Origin: UBA1479 sp040221095
Lineage (GTDB): Bacteria; Pseudomonadota; Alphaproteobacteria; Rhodospirillales; Casp-alpha2
DNA length: 64,000 bases
NCBI GenBank assembly: GCA_040221095.1
Contig: JAVJVP010000015.1
Span: 310,001-374,000, forward strand
Direction: 5' to 3'
Shown here: in pieces, positions 56,093 through 64,000 of the stretch
Layout: each line of letters starts with the position of its first letter
Position numbering within the stretch: the stretch's first letter is position 1
The notes under the pieces: model-generated
What the model saw: the letters and a program-made list of their open reading frames with translations, nothing else
What the model was told of the DNA's origin: nothing
Databases searched by the model: none
Position numbers and translations under genes: made by a program

Positions 56093-56491
56093 CTATTTGC
56101 CGTCGATCGGGGTGATGTCCGAATTGCCCTTGGGCACGGGCAACGCCTCGACAAAGGCGAAGATGTCCTCGGCATCGCCCGGCGTGATCTCGATCGGCGT
56201 GGCGTAGGGCGGCAGCTTGGTCAGGGGCGTCAGTCCCTTGACCTTGATGAAGGCCAGGTGGGGACGTCGGACATAGAATGTCTCAAACCGGTCGCGCCAG
56301 TCGGGCAGTTTCTTGATCCATTGCAGGGACGGGGTCGAGCCGATCCCGCCGTGCGGATTGAATTCGCCAACCACATGGCAGCGCGCGCAATGCCGTTCCG
56401 CAAGGGCGCGGCCCTTGCCTGCATCCGCCGCCGCTGCCGGCTGTGCCGCCAGCAGGACAAGAAATGCCACCATGACGGCAAGCCGGGCCAT
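56093..56491 (-). CDS. Small c-type cytochrome, no visible axial Met
   Basis: A 132-residue protein with a signal peptide (MARLAVMVAFLVLLAAQPAA, cleaved near AAA-DAGKG) and one haem-binding CARCH. The body follows the class I cytochrome outline, ending EDIFAFVEALP. The mature protein contains no methionine, so the sixth haem ligand cannot be the usual Met. His in RRPHLAF, or an open site, is possible. It lies 2 bp downstream of the M20 peptidase gene on the same strand and is probably co-transcribed with it. The electron-transfer partner is unknown. Confidence 0.88.
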   Translation of the reverse strand: MARLAVMVAFLVLLAAQPAAAADAGKGRALAERHCARCHVVGEFNPHGGIGSTPSLQWIKKLPDWRDRFETFYVRRPHLAFIKVKGLTPLTKLPPYATPIEITPGDAEDIFAFVEALPVPKGNSDITPIDGK

Positions 56492-56493
56492 GG

Positions 56494-57657
56494 CTATTCC
56501 AGCGTCTCGAACAATCGGATCATCAGGCGGCAGCGTTCGACCAGGGACGAATAGTAGATGAATTCGTCATGGGAATGGGCGCCGTGGCCGTCGGCGCCCA
56601 AGCCGTCCAGCGTGGGAATCCCGAGGGCGCCGGTGAAGTTGCCGTCGGACCCGCCGCCGGTCTTCAGATCCTGCAGGTCGAAGCCGATTTCCGCCGCCAG
56701 GCCCCTGGCGTGCTGGAACAGTTTTTCGATGCCCTCGAACTTCTCATAGGGCGGGCGGTCGACGCCGCCCTCGATCTGCAGGACGCAATCGGGATCGACG
56801 GGCGCCATGGCGTTGACCTTGGCCATGATCTCCTCGGCCGCCGCCATGTCCGGCACGCGCAGGTCCACGGAAATCGTGCATTTCGCCGGCACCACGTTGG
56901 TCAGGGTGCCGCCGGAAACCGTGCCGACGGAACAGGTGATCGAACGCTCGTAATCGGTCAGCCCCTCGAGGAACAGGATCTGGTGGGCCATTTCCCGGAT
57001 CGCGCTGCGCCCATCCATGTGGCGCAGGCCGGCATGGGACGGGCGACCAGTCACGGTGATGTCGTACTTCAGGCGCCCGTTGCGCGCCGTGACGATCTTG
57101 CCGCCGTCGCGCGCCGGTTCGGTGACCAGGACGTATTTGTTGTTCTTCGCCAGATCGACGATCATCTGGCGCGACGTGGGGCTGCCGATTTCCTCTTCCG
57201 GGACGTACATGAAGGTGATCGGCAAGGGCGTTTCCTTGCCGGCGCGGACCAGATGGCGATAGGCGTGATTGGCGATATAGGCGCCCGACTTCATGTCATA
57301 GATGCCGGGGCCGTAAACCTTGTCGCCCTCGCGCCGCACCTTCAGCTCATTCTCGATGGTGCCCATGGCATGCACCGTATCCAGGTGCGACAGAACGAGG
57401 ATTCCCGGCCCGTCGCCGCCCCAGGGCGTGCGCGTCACCAGAATGTCGCCGAACCCGTCGCGCCCCGGAGTGCGCTCGATCCGGGCCCCCAGGGCCGCAT
57501 GGCCCTTTTCGACGAGGTCGACCATGCGGTTGACCGCAACCCCGTCATGGGACGGACTTTCGATGGCGACCCATTCCAGAATGCCGGCAAGGATTTCGTC
57601 GGCGTCCAGGGTCGGTTCGTTGGAGGCGGCATGCGGCGATGCGGGGCGGTCGGTCAT
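56494..57657 (-). CDS. M20-family metallopeptidase, carboxypeptidase G2-like
   Basis: A 387-residue zinc peptidase. Metal-site motifs are visible: LSHLDTVH (His), GPGIYDMKSG (bridging Asp), VPEEEIGS (catalytic Glu pair) and a late GHGAHSHDEF. The dimerisation domain sits between (SHAGLRHMDGRSAI). The layout matches glutamate carboxypeptidase/CPG2-type enzymes, which remove C-terminal Glu or similar residues. It has no signal peptide, so it is cytoplasmic. The ribosome-binding site is weak (GAGG 13 bp before the ATG). It is the first gene of a two-gene unit with the small cytochrome, an odd pairing. Confidence 0.9.
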   Translation of the reverse strand: MTDRPASPHAASNEPTLDADEILAGILEWVAIESPSHDGVAVNRMVDLVEKGHAALGARIERTPGRDGFGDILVTRTPWGGDGPGILVLSHLDTVHAMGTIENELKVRREGDKVYGPGIYDMKSGAYIANHAYRHLVRAGKETPLPITFMYVPEEEIGSPTSRQMIVDLAKNNKYVLVTEPARDGGKIVTARNGRLKYDITVTGRPSHAGLRHMDGRSAIREMAHQILFLEGLTDYERSITCSVGTVSGGTLTNVVPAKCTISVDLRVPDMAAAEEIMAKVNAMAPVDPDCVLQIEGGVDRPPYEKFEGIEKLFQHARGLAAEIGFDLQDLKTGGGSDGNFTGALGIPTLDGLGADGHGAHSHDEFIYYSSLVERCRLMIRLFETLE

Positions 57658-57731
57658 GGTGCGATCGTATCCTCGTTGAAACGCTCGAAACCCTATTTAA
57701 CCCCTGGCCCGGCCGATTGGAAATACCGGCG

Positions 57732-58235
57732 TCACGCAGCCCGGGTTTCGTCGACGCAGACGATGATCTGGGATACCGCCCCGTCCGAGGAGCCAAGGGG
57801 AAAGAATCCCCGCTCGTGCAGGTGATAGGCGCTTTCGTTGACCTCGCCGGCGGCCAACAGGCCAGGCTTGCGCAGGTTCACGACCTTGGCGCAGGCAACC
57901 AGCAGCGGCGCCGGATCGAACGGCCAGGCGATCTCGTCAAGCCATCGGCCGGTGGGGTCCGCGGGGGCCAGACTGCTCCGCGCCTCGACCAGCGTCGTGC
58001 CACAGAACCGATAGCGGAACCGCGCGGCGCCGTTCTCGTCTTCCACGTCGAGAACGGCCAGGAACGGGGCCACGTCATAGATGTCCATCAACTTGACGTC
58101 GGGCCAGGCCGGAAACGGACGGTCCCGGCGCAAGGCAGCCCAATAATCAAAAACCCGCTGAATTCTGGGGCTTTTCACAGCTTCAAGTCCGGGAGAAGAC
58201 ATGACATTATCATTCCCGAATTCGCTAGACGGCAT
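57732..58235 (-). CDS. PAS_5-like domain protein
   Basis: A 167-residue protein with the PAS_5 pattern common in alphaproteobacteria: a FDYWAALRR start, then PDVKLMDIYDVAPFLAVLDV, FRYRFCGTTLVE and a closing strand region. It has no output domain, so it may be a free-standing sensor or regulatory partner. Start 58235 is well supported by GGGGGAGGGG just upstream. Met12 at 58202 is a less likely start. It is divergent from the GNAT remnant. Confidence 0.88.
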   Translation of the reverse strand: MPSSEFGNDNVMSSPGLEAVKSPRIQRVFDYWAALRRDRPFPAWPDVKLMDIYDVAPFLAVLDVEDENGAARFRYRFCGTTLVEARSSLAPADPTGRWLDEIAWPFDPAPLLVACAKVVNLRKPGLLAAGEVNESAYHLHERGFFPLGSSDGAVSQIIVCVDETRAA

Positions 58236-58379
58236 GCCCCTCCCCCATATTCGTTGCTCATGCCGTTGCAGGCGTGTCCCCTACCCGCTTAACGATGAAT
58301 ATTTTCATGTTCAACGAAATTCGACGATTTGTGGTCAATTTGTCTGCATTTTGGAAAAGCAGCCACATCACCTGCACGC

Positions 58380-58610
58380 CGTTTTGACGGCCTGCTCCGG
58401 CGCGCCCCAATCGAAGGGGTGCGCGTCGCGCCCGGGGCCCGCAGCGGCGGCCTGGGCCGGGCGATGTTCGAGCACGCCATCGGCCTGGCCCGGGAAAAGG
58501 GCTGCCGCATGGTGCAATTGACCACGGACCGGACCCGGCCCGAAGCCCTGGCATTCTATGAATCCCTCGGCTTCGTGCACAGCCATGCCGGGATGAAACT
58601 GCCGCTCTAG
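58380..58610 (+). pseudogene. GNAT acetyltransferase remnant, N-terminal half missing
   Basis: The last about 70 codons read as the C-terminal half of a GNAT N-acetyltransferase: IEGVRVAPGAR (acetyl-CoA loop region), LGRAMFEHAIGLAREKGC, VQLTTDRTR and AFYESLGFVHSH. The sequence before about 58400 has no GNAT character in any frame, so the N-terminal half has been lost, probably by deletion. The small frame from 58329 would encode 93 residues, too short for a working GNAT. Confidence 0.7.
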
Positions 58611-58637
58611 GCCCCGGCACGGCCTGCGATATCCGCG

Positions 58638-58925
58638 TCAGGCGGCGAGAATCCAGGTCTTGACCTCTTTCGACGCCAGCCAGGGTTGGACCATGGCATC
58701 GAAGGATTTGAAATGGGCCGTCGCCTTATGGGCCTCGAACGCGGCCGCATCGTCGTAAACTTCGTAAAGAAATGTAACCGCGGGATCCTTCGCGTCGCGG
58801 CATACGTCGAACTGCCGGCAGCCCGGTTCGGTGTCTTCCGAGGCGCGCGCGTTCTCGATCATCGCCGGGGCGAAATCCTCGATATGCTCAGGTTTTACGA
58901 CGAAGGTGACGGTGACGACGAACAT
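58638..58925 (-). CDS. ABM-domain (antibiotic biosynthesis monooxygenase-like) protein
   Basis: A 95-residue ferredoxin-like single-domain protein of the ABM superfamily: VVTVTFVVKPEHIEDF opening, EPGCRQFDV, VTFLYEVYDDAAAFEAH, a THF/AHF-type helix, then VKTWIL. Such proteins are usually dimers, acting as quinol monooxygenases, autoinducer-2-processing enzymes or unknown oxidoreductases. Start 58925 is chosen because AAGGA lies 8 bp upstream and the length is that of the family. The frame runs further upstream to 59372 without family similarity. Confidence 0.87.
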   Translation of the reverse strand: MFVVTVTFVVKPEHIEDFAPAMIENARASEDTEPGCRQFDVCRDAKDPAVTFLYEVYDDAAAFEAHKATAHFKSFDAMVQPWLASKEVKTWILAA

Positions 58926-59163
58926 GCGGGAATTCCTTCTGGTCCAGTTGCGCGAGCCCCCGCTACCGGCGGGATGGATCGCCTTGACGCCCTCCGACTG
59001 GGTCGGAGCGCGACATCTTGTTACAAAATTCCGGGCGCCCGCGCCATGAAACTTGGTAAATTCAAAACTGTTCCCGGCTAAGCTCCACGTATTAGGAATT
59101 TGTGTGGAATTGGCCGGTATCCTTCGGCGTCTGACACCACGGAACCGTATCGAGACCACGAGC
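58926..59163. promoter_or_regulatory. Divergent region between ABM and RND adaptor genes
   Basis: 238 bp between divergent genes. The stretch 59020-59100 is AT-richer and may hold the efflux promoter. No clear operator or hexamer pair is seen. Confidence 0.35.
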
Positions 59164-60294
59164 ATGACCTTGCGTAGCCAACTCGCCATCCTTGCCGGCC
59201 TGGCCGTCCTTCTCGGCACCGGCTGGTATGCCTGGACCGGCAACCAGGTCGGCGCCCAGTCCAAGGAAATGCCGCGCGCCGAAGGCGGTGGGACGCGGGT
59301 TCTGGTCGAAAAGGCGCCTGCCGCCGCGGACAAGATCACCATCCGCGCCGTGGGCACCGGCGAGGCACGCAAGTCCGCCGCCCTTTATCCCAAGACCGCC
59401 GGCGAGGTCGTCGCCGTGTCGTTCCGCAGTCAGGACCGGGTCCACAAGGCCCAGATCCTGCTGCGCCTGGAAGACACCCACCAACAGATCGCCGTGCGCC
59501 TGGCCAAGGTTGCGGTCAAGGACGCGACCCGCCAGTTGAAGCGCCTGGAAAAATTGGCGCCGTCGGGCACCGCGTCCCAGGCCCGCCTGGAAACCGCGCA
59601 GACCGACCTGGAATCCGCGAACCTGCGCCTGGACCAGGCGGAACAGGCGCTCGACGACCGCATCGTCTACGCCCCCTTCGACGGCATCATCGGGCTGACC
59701 GACATCGACCGCGGCGACCGGGTGACCACGGACACGCGGATCGCCACCCTGGATGACCGCTCGGAAATCCTGGTCGAGTTCGAGCTGCCCGAAGAATACG
59801 CCGGGCGCATCAAGGTCGGCGACCCGGTCACGGTGCGGCCCTGGACCTCGCCGGACCTGCGTCTTACGGGCGAGGTGTCGCAATTGGGCAGCCGCATCGA
59901 CCCGATTACGCGCACGCTCCGGGTCAAGGCGTCGATCCCCAACGAGCAAGACCTGATCCGCCCCGGCACGTCGTTCGAGACCGAACTCGCCTTCACCGGC
60001 AAGCCCTATCCCACCGTCCGCGAGGTCGCCGTTCTGTGGAGCCGCGACGGTGCCTTCCTGTGGCGGGTCGCCAGGAAGGACGGCAAGACCGAGATCGCGG
60101 AAAAGGTCTTCGTCAAGATCGTCCGCCGCGACCGCGGCCGCATCCTGGTCGACGGCCCCCTGAACGCCGACGACCTGATCGTCGTCGAGGGCGTCCAGGG
60201 CCTGCGCCCCGGCCAGCGCATCAAGGCCATCCCTTTCGACACCTACGCGGCCGGCGACGCCGCCCCCAAGGGCAAGAAAAAGGCGGCCCCGTAA
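59164..60294 (+). CDS. RND efflux periplasmic adaptor (membrane fusion protein)
   Basis: A 376-residue adaptor of the RND family. An N-terminal hydrophobic anchor (residues about 5-24) is followed by the lipoyl domain (TAGEVVAVSFRSQDRVHKAQ), a short coiled-coil hairpin (AVRLAKVAVKDATRQLKRLEKL), the second lipoyl half (YAPFDGIIGLTDIDRGDRV), a beta-barrel (ILVEFELPEEYAGRI) and the membrane-proximal domain. Start 59164 is chosen because it places the anchor at the N-terminus; the open frame begins earlier at a TTG. It links the inner-membrane RND permease, 2 bp downstream, to an outer-membrane channel. No channel gene lies beside it, so the TolC-like protein at 4552 or another must serve. Confidence 0.92.
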   Translation: MTLRSQLAILAGLAVLLGTGWYAWTGNQVGAQSKEMPRAEGGGTRVLVEKAPAAADKITIRAVGTGEARKSAALYPKTAGEVVAVSFRSQDRVHKAQILLRLEDTHQQIAVRLAKVAVKDATRQLKRLEKLAPSGTASQARLETAQTDLESANLRLDQAEQALDDRIVYAPFDGIIGLTDIDRGDRVTTDTRIATLDDRSEILVEFELPEEYAGRIKVGDPVTVRPWTSPDLRLTGEVSQLGSRIDPITRTLRVKASIPNEQDLIRPGTSFETELAFTGKPYPTVREVAVLWSRDGAFLWRVARKDGKTEIAEKVFVKIVRRDRGRILVDGPLNADDLIVVEGVQGLRPGQRIKAIPFDTYAAGDAAPKGKKKAAP

Positions 60295-60295
60295 C

Positions 60296-63200
60296 ATGTC
60301 CCGGTTCAGCGACCTGCCGTCCCTGTCGGTCCGCCGCCCCACGCTGGTCGTCGTCCTGAACCTGCTGATCATGATCGCCGGCCTGGCCGCGGTCATGGGC
60401 GTCGAGGTCCGCGAACTGCCCGACGTCGACCGCCCCATCGTCACCGTCCGCGCGTTCTTCGACGGCGCCTCGCCGGAAACCATGGATGCCGAGGTCGTCA
60501 GCGTGCTCGAGGGCGCGGTCGCCCGGGTGTCCGGGGTCAAGCGCATCGAAGCCGCCAGCGAGGAAAACAACGGCCGCGTCCGCGCCGAATTCTCACCCAA
60601 CGTCAACCTGGACGTCGCCGCCAACGACATCCGCGAAGCGGTCGCCGGGGTCGAACGGGATCTGCCCCAAGGGGTCGAGGACATCACCGTCGTCAAGGCC
60701 GACGCCGATTCCCAACCGATCATCCGCCTGGCCCTGGTGTCGGACAAGGTCAACCAGGAAGACCTGACCCGCATCGCCGAAGATGACATTTCGCCCGAAT
60801 TCCTTTCCATCGACGGGGTCGCCTCGGTCGACCTGTTCGGCGATCAGGAACAGGTCCTGCGCATCGTCGTCGACCCCATGAAACTGGCGCGCTACGGCCT
60901 CAGCATCGATCAGGTCGCCAGGGTGTTGCGCTCGACCCGGCTCGACGTGCCCGCCGGCAGTTTCAAGTCCGACGACCAGATGCTGCTGGTGCGCGCCGAC
61001 GCCTCGGTATGGGAACCGGCCAAGGTCGAGGACCTGGAATTGCGCAAGGACGTGCGTCTGGGCGAGGTCGCACAGGCCTTCTACGGTCCGGCGGAGGCGG
61101 AAAGCTATTCCGTCCTCAACGGCTCCAAGGTGGTCGGCCTGGGGATCGTGCGCCGCGCCCAGTCCAACACCATCGCCATCTCCGACGCCGTGAACAAAAG
61201 CATCGACCGCCTGAACGCGCGGTTGAAAGACGTCCGAATCGTGAAGATTTCCGACGATGCGCGTTTCATCCGCTCGTCCGTGCGCGAGGTGATCAACAGC
61301 CTGTTGATCGCCGTCGCCGTGGTCATTGCCGTGATCTTCATGTTCATGGGCGGCCTGCGCCCGACGCTGATCCCGACGGTCGCCATCCCCGTCGCCATCA
61401 TGGGTACCGTCGGGGCGATCTATTTGATGGGGTTCTCCGTCAACATCCTGACCCTGCTGGCCATGGTCCTGGCCACGGGCATGATCGTCGATGACGCCAT
61501 CGTGGTGCTAGAAAACATCCAGCGCCACCGCCTGCTCGGCATGAAGTCCTACGCCGCCGCCGTCAACGGCACCCGCCAGGTGTTCTTCGCCGTTCTGGCG
61601 ACGACGGCGACCCTGATTTCCGTGTTTCTGCCGATCGCCTTCCTGCCGTCGACGGCGGGCAAGCTGTTCACGGAATTCGGCTTCACGCTTGCCGTCGCCG
61701 TCGCGATCTCGTCCTTCGTGGCGTTGTCGCTGGTGCCCATGCTGGCGTCGCGCCTGCCCGACCGGGGCGAGGCCGGGCCGACCAAACCCCCGGCCATTCT
61801 GATTGCCGCCGGTCAGCGCATCAACGCGGCCTATGCCAAGATGCTGGAATTCACGCTCAACGCTCGCCTGTTGATCCTGGGCGGCGCGGCCATGCTCGCG
61901 GCGACGGCGCTGCTGGTCTATCCCACGATCAAGACCGAATTGATGCCGCGCGAGGACCGCGGCGCCATCATCATCATGATGCAGGGGCCGGACGGCGTCG
62001 GGCTCGACTACATGGACCGCCAGTCGGTCCAGGCCGAGGCCCTGCTGCGCCCCCTGGTCGACAGCGGCGAGGCGGAGAACGTGTTCGCCATCGTCGGGCG
62101 CTGGGACCCCAACCGCGTGTATCTGATCGCGCCCCTGGTGCCCTGGGACCAGCGCAAGCGTTCGCAGCAGGAAATCGCCAAGTCCCTGACAAAAGGATTA
62201 AAGGCGATCCCGGGTGCCACCGCGCGTATCCGCACGCCCAACAGCCTCAACCTGCGCCGCGCCGGCGGCAGCATCGAATTCACCCTGACCGGATCCAACT
62301 ACAAGGACATCGCCGCCGCCGCCTTCGACTTCCTGGGCGCCATGCGCGAACGCATGCCCCGGCTGGAGGAACCGGAGGTCGAGTTCCAGCAGACCCAGCC
62401 GCAGTTGTCGGTCAAGGTCGACCGCCGCCGGGCCGAAGACCTGGGCGTCCAGGTCGAGGGCATCGTCGATACGCTGCGCGCCATGGTCGCCGGGTTCGAG
62501 GTCGCGGAACTGAACGTCAATGACCGGTCGATCCCGGTGATGCTGGAATCGGCGGCCGGGGCCATCAACGATCCGACCGACCTGTACAATCTGTTCGTGC
62601 CGACGGGCGACGGGCGTCTGGTGCCGCTGTCGGCCTTCGTGTCCCTGGAAGAGGTCGGCACGGCGGCCGAACTGGACCGCTCCGGCCAGAAGCGCGCGGT
62701 CGAGGTCGAAGCCGTCCTGCCCGCCAACATGTCGCTGCAGGAAGCCATCGACGGCATTCAGGCCATCGCCGACGACATCCTGCCGCCGGGCATCGGGCTG
62801 CGCTTCATCAACGAGGCGGCGACCCTGCAGGACACCACCAACGAGGTCGCCCTGACCTTCGCCTTCGCCGTGCTGATCGTGTTGCTGGTCCTGGCGGCTC
62901 AGTTCGAAAGCGTGCTCAGCGCCTCGGTCATCATCCTGACCGTGCCCTTCGGCCTGGCGGCCGCCGTGTTCGCGTTGAAGCTGTCTGGCGGCACCATCAA
63001 CATCTACAGCCAGATCGGCCTTGTCATGCTGGTCGGCCTGATGGCCAAGAACGGCATTCTGGTCGTCGAATTCGCCGACCAACTGCGCGACCGCGGCATG
63101 TCCGTGGCCCAGGCCATCCGTCAGGCAGCGATCATCCGCCTGCGCCCGGTGATGATGACCATGCTGTCCACGGTGCTGGGCGCCCTGCCGCTGATCCTGG

Positions 63201-63442
63201 CAAGCGGGGCCGGGTCGGAAGCGCGGGCCGCCATCGGCTGGATCGTGTTCGGCGGGCTCGGCATCGCCACCGTGTTCACCCTGATCCTGATCCCGGTGAT
63301 CTATTCCCTGCTGGCGCCGCTGGCGTCCAACCGGGCCCATGCGGGCGTGCGCCTCGACCGCGAAATGCGCGAGGCCGAGGGCATGGACACCACCGAAGCC
63401 CCCCAGGCCGAGCTTGACATCAAGCCCCAGGCGGCGGAATAA
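60296..63442 (+). CDS. RND efflux permease (AcrB/HAE1-type)
   Basis: A 1,048-residue RND permease of normal length with 12 predicted transmembrane helices and two large periplasmic loops. The proton-relay pair in helix 4 is present (Asp399-Asp400 in GMIVDDAIVVLEN). The N-terminus has LSVRRPTLVVVLNLLIMIAG. The second half keeps QIGLVMLVGLMAKNGILVVEFA. It exports drugs, bile-salt-like compounds or metabolites by proton antiport; the substrate range is not inferable. It begins 2 bp after the adaptor stop. Confidence 0.96.
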   Translation: MSRFSDLPSLSVRRPTLVVVLNLLIMIAGLAAVMGVEVRELPDVDRPIVTVRAFFDGASPETMDAEVVSVLEGAVARVSGVKRIEAASEENNGRVRAEFSPNVNLDVAANDIREAVAGVERDLPQGVEDITVVKADADSQPIIRLALVSDKVNQEDLTRIAEDDISPEFLSIDGVASVDLFGDQEQVLRIVVDPMKLARYGLSIDQVARVLRSTRLDVPAGSFKSDDQMLLVRADASVWEPAKVEDLELRKDVRLGEVAQAFYGPAEAESYSVLNGSKVVGLGIVRRAQSNTIAISDAVNKSIDRLNARLKDVRIVKISDDARFIRSSVREVINSLLIAVAVVIAVIFMFMGGLRPTLIPTVAIPVAIMGTVGAIYLMGFSVNILTLLAMVLATGMIVDDAIVVLENIQRHRLLGMKSYAAAVNGTRQVFFAVLATTATLISVFLPIAFLPSTAGKLFTEFGFTLAVAVAISSFVALSLVPMLASRLPDRGEAGPTKPPAILIAAGQRINAAYAKMLEFTLNARLLILGGAAMLAATALLVYPTIKTELMPREDRGAIIIMMQGPDGVGLDYMDRQSVQAEALLRPLVDSGEAENVFAIVGRWDPNRVYLIAPLVPWDQRKRSQQEIAKSLTKGLKAIPGATARIRTPNSLNLRRAGGSIEFTLTGSNYKDIAAAAFDFLGAMRERMPRLEEPEVEFQQTQPQLSVKVDRRRAEDLGVQVEGIVDTLRAMVAGFEVAELNVNDRSIPVMLESAAGAINDPTDLYNLFVPTGDGRLVPLSAFVSLEEVGTAAELDRSGQKRAVEVEAVLPANMSLQEAIDGIQAIADDILPPGIGLRFINEAATLQDTTNEVALTFAFAVLIVLLVLAAQFESVLSASVIILTVPFGLAAAVFALKLSGGTINIYSQIGLVMLVGLMAKNGILVVEFADQLRDRGMSVAQAIRQAAIIRLRPVMMTMLSTVLGALPLILASGAGSEARAAIGWIVFGGLGIATVFTLILIPVIYSLLAPLASNRAHAGVRLDREMREAEGMDTTEAPQAELDIKPQAAE

Positions 63443-63478
63443 CCCGCCTTTCGAGACATAATATTAAAAAATTACGCA

Positions 63479-63499
63479 GTTCTTTTTCCAATAAAGAAC
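63479..63499. promoter_or_regulatory. Inverted repeat between RND permease and CmcJ-like gene
   Basis: GTTCTTT (63479-63485) and AAAGAAC (63493-63499) form a perfect 7-bp dyad with a 7-base spacer in an AT-rich stretch. No T-run follows, so it is not a classic terminator. It could be an operator for the downstream gene. Confidence 0.4.
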
Positions 63500-63579
63500 A
63501 AGTGTCTTTCCCCCTGCCCCCTTGCCAATCGTCGGCAGAGGTCGCAGATTCGCGAGAACGAACCGTTGAGGAGACGATC

Positions 63580-64000
63580 ATGTCCCAAGCCGCCGCCAAT
63601 GCCCGGCCACAGTCCGGCCGCACGGTCCTGGCCCCCATCAACTTCATGGCCCAGGGCCAGGCCGAAAAACCCCGGGTCTTCATGTCCGCCGACCACGCCC
63701 AGCCCAATCAGCGCACCGGCGACTTCAAGGAAACGGCGGTGCAGATGCTGGACGCCCGCGCCCTTGCCCCGGCGGCCAGCCTGGACGTCCAGGGGTTCGA
63801 GTTGGCGACCATGCCGACCACCATGGCCGATTTCTACGACGAGGCCACCATCGAGGCCACGTATTACCCGGAAATCACCGCGTTTCTGAAGCGCGTAACG
63901 GGTGCCTCGGACGTGCATATCTTCGACCACACGGTGCGGGTGCAGGACGACGGCAAGCGCGCCGCCACGGCCAAGCGCCTGCCGGTGCTGATCGCCCATA
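63580..64000 (+). CDS. CmcJ/NvfI-family oxidoreductase-like protein, 3' end outside window
   Basis: ATG 63580 opens a frame that stays open to the window end (140 codons seen). GAGGAGA lies about 5 bp upstream. The start is APINFMAQGQAEKP, then GDFKETAVQMLDARAL, FYDEATIEATYYPEI and DVHIFDHTVRVQDD. The FDHTVR and following RLPV-type segment resemble CmcJ/NvfI-family proteins, which are 2-oxoglutarate- or radical-type oxidoreductases from secondary metabolism. The catalytic part would lie beyond the window. Confidence 0.75.
   Translation, partial: MSQAAANARPQSGRTVLAPINFMAQGQAEKPRVFMSADHAQPNQRTGDFKETAVQMLDARALAPAASLDVQGFELATMPTTMADFYDEATIEATYYPEITAFLKRVTGASDVHIFDHTVRVQDDGKRAATAKRLPVLIAH

Overview
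The window looks like a GC-rich alphaproteobacterial chromosome. The evidence is strong GCC/GGC codon bias, a TAXI-type TRAP binding protein, FCD-type GntR and PhyH genes, and small XRE regulators. A Rhodospirillales-like marine or freshwater bacterium is my best guess, but no rRNA or marker gene is present to prove it. I see no tRNA, rRNA, CRISPR array, insertion sequence or prophage.

Layout. (1) 1-3093: the 3' part of a hybrid sensor kinase (PAS, HisKA, HATPase, REC, Hpt) followed by a REC-GGDEF diguanylate cyclase; together they look like a phosphorelay ending in c-di-GMP synthesis. A convergent acyl-CoA dehydrogenase follows (3100-4257). (2) 4552-43895: the dominant feature, a complete type I secretion locus of about 39 kb on the + strand. 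It holds a TolC-like outer-membrane channel, one 34.2 kb gene for a protein of 11,408 residues, an ABC exporter and an HlyD-type adaptor. The giant protein has a FecR-like N-terminus and a very long Ala-rich helical region with embedded beta modules. Then come cadherin/VCBS-like domains, eleven LamG-like domains, a seven-repeat propeller-like region, two beta-solenoid regions and many RTX nonapeptides, ending in a type I secretion C-terminus. It is most simply read as a giant RTX surface or adhesion protein. (3) 43931-45012: a small conserved-looking protein and an XRE regulator with an unusual leader. (4) 45048-52127: a metabolic island of two divergent transcription units. The minus unit is a TAXI binding protein, an amidase and an M20 carbamoylase/ureidase-like hydrolase. 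The plus unit is a thioesterase, a GntR regulator, a serine hydrolase and a PhyH dioxygenase. A TGTATACA palindrome lies between the units. (5) 52157-58235: a small basic ORF, a gamma-carbonic-anhydrase-like protein, an acyl-CoA ligase with a citryl-CoA-lyase-like protein, a second XRE paralogue, a c-type cytochrome with an M20 peptidase, and a PAS_5-like protein. (6) 58380-64000: a GNAT remnant, an ABM-domain protein, an RND efflux pair (adaptor and permease), and the start of a CmcJ/NvfI-like oxidoreductase cut by the window end.

How the parts fit. The upstream c-di-GMP module beside a giant secreted adhesin suggests, but does not prove, control of surface attachment. The central metabolic genes look like uptake and hydrolysis of an N-carbamoyl or amide compound under GntR control. 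The most unusual material is the internal architecture of the giant protein: modules nested inside other modules, internal copies of its own C-terminal secretion-associated domain, and large tandem super-repeats. These suggest growth by repeated insertion and fusion.
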